Origin: a virus
Length of the DNA stretch: 23,082 bases
IMG/VR virus record: IMGVR_UViG_3300030389_001472
Coordinates: 1-23,082 of that record
Direction: 5' to 3' (one strand)
Shown: piece after piece, positions 22,040 through 23,082 of the stretch
Position numbering within the stretch: the first letter of the stretch is position 1
Layout: the number at the start of each line of letters is the position of its first letter
The notes under the pieces: model-generated
The model's database searches: none
What the model was told of the DNA's origin: nothing
The model's input: only the letters and a program-made list of their open reading frames with translations
Program-made: the position numbers and the translations under genes

Positions 22040-22214
22040 CATTGAATTAAAAGTTGATGACACAGAATTACTAGACGAGGCTAAAGACCGAGCGATTGAT
22101 ACTTTGATTGATAGCTTAGAGGAATGGATAAATAACAATGGCATTCCTCCAATAATAAGTTTAGAGTATAAGCTACCAGAATACGATGACAACGATTTAG
22201 AATTTTTAAACTAA
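22017..22214 (+). CDS. 65-residue acidic protein, unknown
   Basis: The product (MKIIASVSIELKVDDTELLD, then AIDTLIDSLEEWINNNGIPP and a strand ending in EYDDNDLEFLN) is strongly acidic and mixed alpha/beta. Small acidic proteins of phages often mimic DNA or bind host enzymes, but nothing specific supports that here. Its stop shares a base with the HNH gene start (TAATG). Confidence 0.68.
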   Translation: MKIIASVSIELKVDDTELLDEAKDRAIDTLIDSLEEWINNNGIPPIISLEYKLPEYDDNDLEFLN

Positions 22215-22555
22215 TGCCTAATCTACCAAAGGGAAAGAAAAAGAAATGGATAGCAAGTAGTAAAAAGACTACTGGATTTACTGAAAAGCATAAGAGCGAT
22301 AATTATGACTTTTATAATAGTAGAGCTTGGAGAAACCTTAGAAAGTGGCACATAGAACGAGAGCCACATTGTAAATGGTGTACTGAGGAGGGCAAAGTAA
22401 ATTATAAAGATAAGATAATCATTGACCACATTATTGAGATAAAAGATGGTGGAGACAGTCTGAATCAAGATAACTTAATGACTTTATGTCTACCACATCA
22501 CAATCAGAAAACGGCGTGGGCAAAAGCAAAACGTAAAAGAAATGGCAAAGAGTAA
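22214..22555 (+). CDS. HNH endonuclease
   Basis: This 113-residue HNH nuclease is of the HK97 gp74-like type that assists terminase-driven DNA cutting. Visible are the zinc/structural pair CKWC (53-56), the catalytic DHI (71-73), the Asn of LNQDNLMTLC (84-92) and HHNQKTAW (95-102), giving H-N-H order. A basic N-terminus (KGKKKKWIASSKKTTGF) probably binds DNA. HNH genes of this kind usually sit next to terminase genes, so the gene may lie close to terS once the genome ends are joined. Confidence 0.93.
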   Translation: MPNLPKGKKKKWIASSKKTTGFTEKHKSDNYDFYNSRAWRNLRKWHIEREPHCKWCTEEGKVNYKDKIIIDHIIEIKDGGDSLNQDNLMTLCLPHHNQKTAWAKAKRKRNGKE

Positions 22556-22829
22556 ATATTACTACGACTATACTAGGAACATAGACGAAGCTAAAGAAGT
22601 TATACAAGACTTAAAGAGCAATCCTATACCAAACTACTATGTAGGTAGTACTTATGGATATGAAGCTCGTAAAGTGTGTGAGGATTGGGATTTAAGTTAT
22701 AATGTTGGGGTTGCCGTTAGTTATCTTCTCCGTTGTAATTATAAACACGACTCACCATATGATGACATACAAAAGGCTATAAATCATCTAAAATTTGAAT
22801 TAGATAAACTAAACAATAGAGAACAATGA
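22542..22829 (+). CDS. DUF3310-like protein
   Basis: This 95-residue protein matches the DUF3310 pattern found in many phages: GYEARKVCEDWDLSYNVGVA followed by VSYLLRCNYKHDSPYDDIQK and AINHLKFELDKL. It corresponds to 'eaidv...w.l.fn.G.aikYl.R...K....eDlkKA..yl'. The family is often annotated as nucleotide-metabolism related, but its biochemical role is not firmly known. It overlaps the HNH gene by 14 nt and the next gene by 4 nt. Confidence 0.85.
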   Translation: MAKSKYYYDYTRNIDEAKEVIQDLKSNPIPNYYVGSTYGYEARKVCEDWDLSYNVGVAVSYLLRCNYKHDSPYDDIQKAINHLKFELDKLNNREQ

Positions 22830-23047
22830 CAAGCGAACTACTAGACTTATTTGATGAGGCTAAGACAATAATAGACAAGCAAGAGCAATTAATTAAGATG
22901 CAACAATCATTAATTAAAACAATGCAACAAGGACTACAAGGAGTAGAAGTCAATGAGTTACTACTTAAGAAACAATTAGCAGACTTACAAGATGAATTAA
23001 AAGCTATCACTAATGATTATATCGATACAAAAAATAATTTTAGGTAG
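22826..23047 (+). CDS. 73-residue coiled-coil protein
   Basis: The product is almost wholly predicted coiled coil (LFDEAKTIIDKQEQLIKMQQ, then ELLLKKQLADLQDELKAITN). It is the last complete gene before the window ends. No family recognised. Its overlap with the DUF3310 gene (ATGA) suggests coupled translation. Confidence 0.72.
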   Translation: MTSELLDLFDEAKTIIDKQEQLIKMQQSLIKTMQQGLQGVEVNELLLKKQLADLQDELKAITNDYIDTKNNFR

Positions 23048-23082
23048 GGGGGCAAAAAAGTATAACGACATACGACGTACAT
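23045..23082. other. G-run and terminal intergenic stretch
   Basis: The last 35 bases contain GGGGGG after the stop codon, followed by CAAAAAAG and a mixed segment with ACGAC twice (23065-23069 and 23073-23076 partly). A six-G run stands out in this A/T-rich genome. Its place between the HNH gene and, on a joined genome, the small terminase gene would suit a packaging site, but no cos or pac consensus can be recognised. Confidence 0.3.

Noticed and set aside
1-23082. tRNA genes or CRISPR arrays
   Set aside because: No cloverleaf-like segment with a T-loop sequence and no regularly spaced repeat series was found on reading.

Overview
The window is almost wall to wall phage genes, all on the + strand, low in G+C and packed with 1-50 nt gene overlaps. 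It reads as most of the genome of a tailed siphovirus with an HK97-type capsid. The likely host is a member of the Bacteroidetes (Flavobacteriia-like). Three gene groups are preceded by elements resembling the Bacteroidetes sigma-A promoter (TTG, about 17-20 nt, TAnnTTTG). Start codons lack Shine-Dalgarno sequences and sit behind A/T-rich leaders. No integrase, repressor, DNA polymerase, tRNA or CRISPR array is visible.

Late half, positions 2 to about 16916. The order is the classic siphovirus one: terminase small subunit (5' end cut off by the window), terminase large subunit, portal, a long multi-domain prohead protease, major capsid protein, gp6-type connector, head closure protein, HK97 gp10-like protein, tail completion protein, a small Lys-rich protein, major tail protein, tail assembly chaperones G and GT, tape measure, and a 983-residue tail-tip or adhesin protein. 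GT is made by a predicted -1 frameshift at GGGAAAC followed by a hairpin. A cluster of micro-proteins follows, then a lysis module (holin-like protein, M15 peptidase endolysin, 3TM holin) and a metallophosphoesterase. A terminator closes the block at about 17009. Hairpins follow both the capsid and tail-tube genes, where expression would be expected to step down.

Early/middle half, positions 17149 to 23047. A predicted promoter at about 17086-17116 drives small membrane and helical proteins, a protein with an SSB-type acidic tip, a stand-alone DnaA domain IV-like DNA-binding protein, and a replication initiator. The linker of the initiator gene contains iteron-like direct repeats, as lambda O does. 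Next come a Mom-like DNA-modification protein (probable anti-restriction), two uncharacterised proteins and a NinG-like recombination protein. A second predicted promoter (about 21301-21330) precedes a conserved phage early protein, small proteins including a 51-residue membrane peptide, an HNH nuclease, a DUF3310-like protein and a coiled-coil protein.

The HNH nuclease near the right end and the small terminase at the left end match the usual junction order (HNH, then terS, then terL). This suggests the window is most of a circularly closing genome, although the N-terminal part of terS is missing. The points most worth following up are the frameshift cassette, the Mom homologue, the in-gene origin, the fused protease and the micro-protein clusters.
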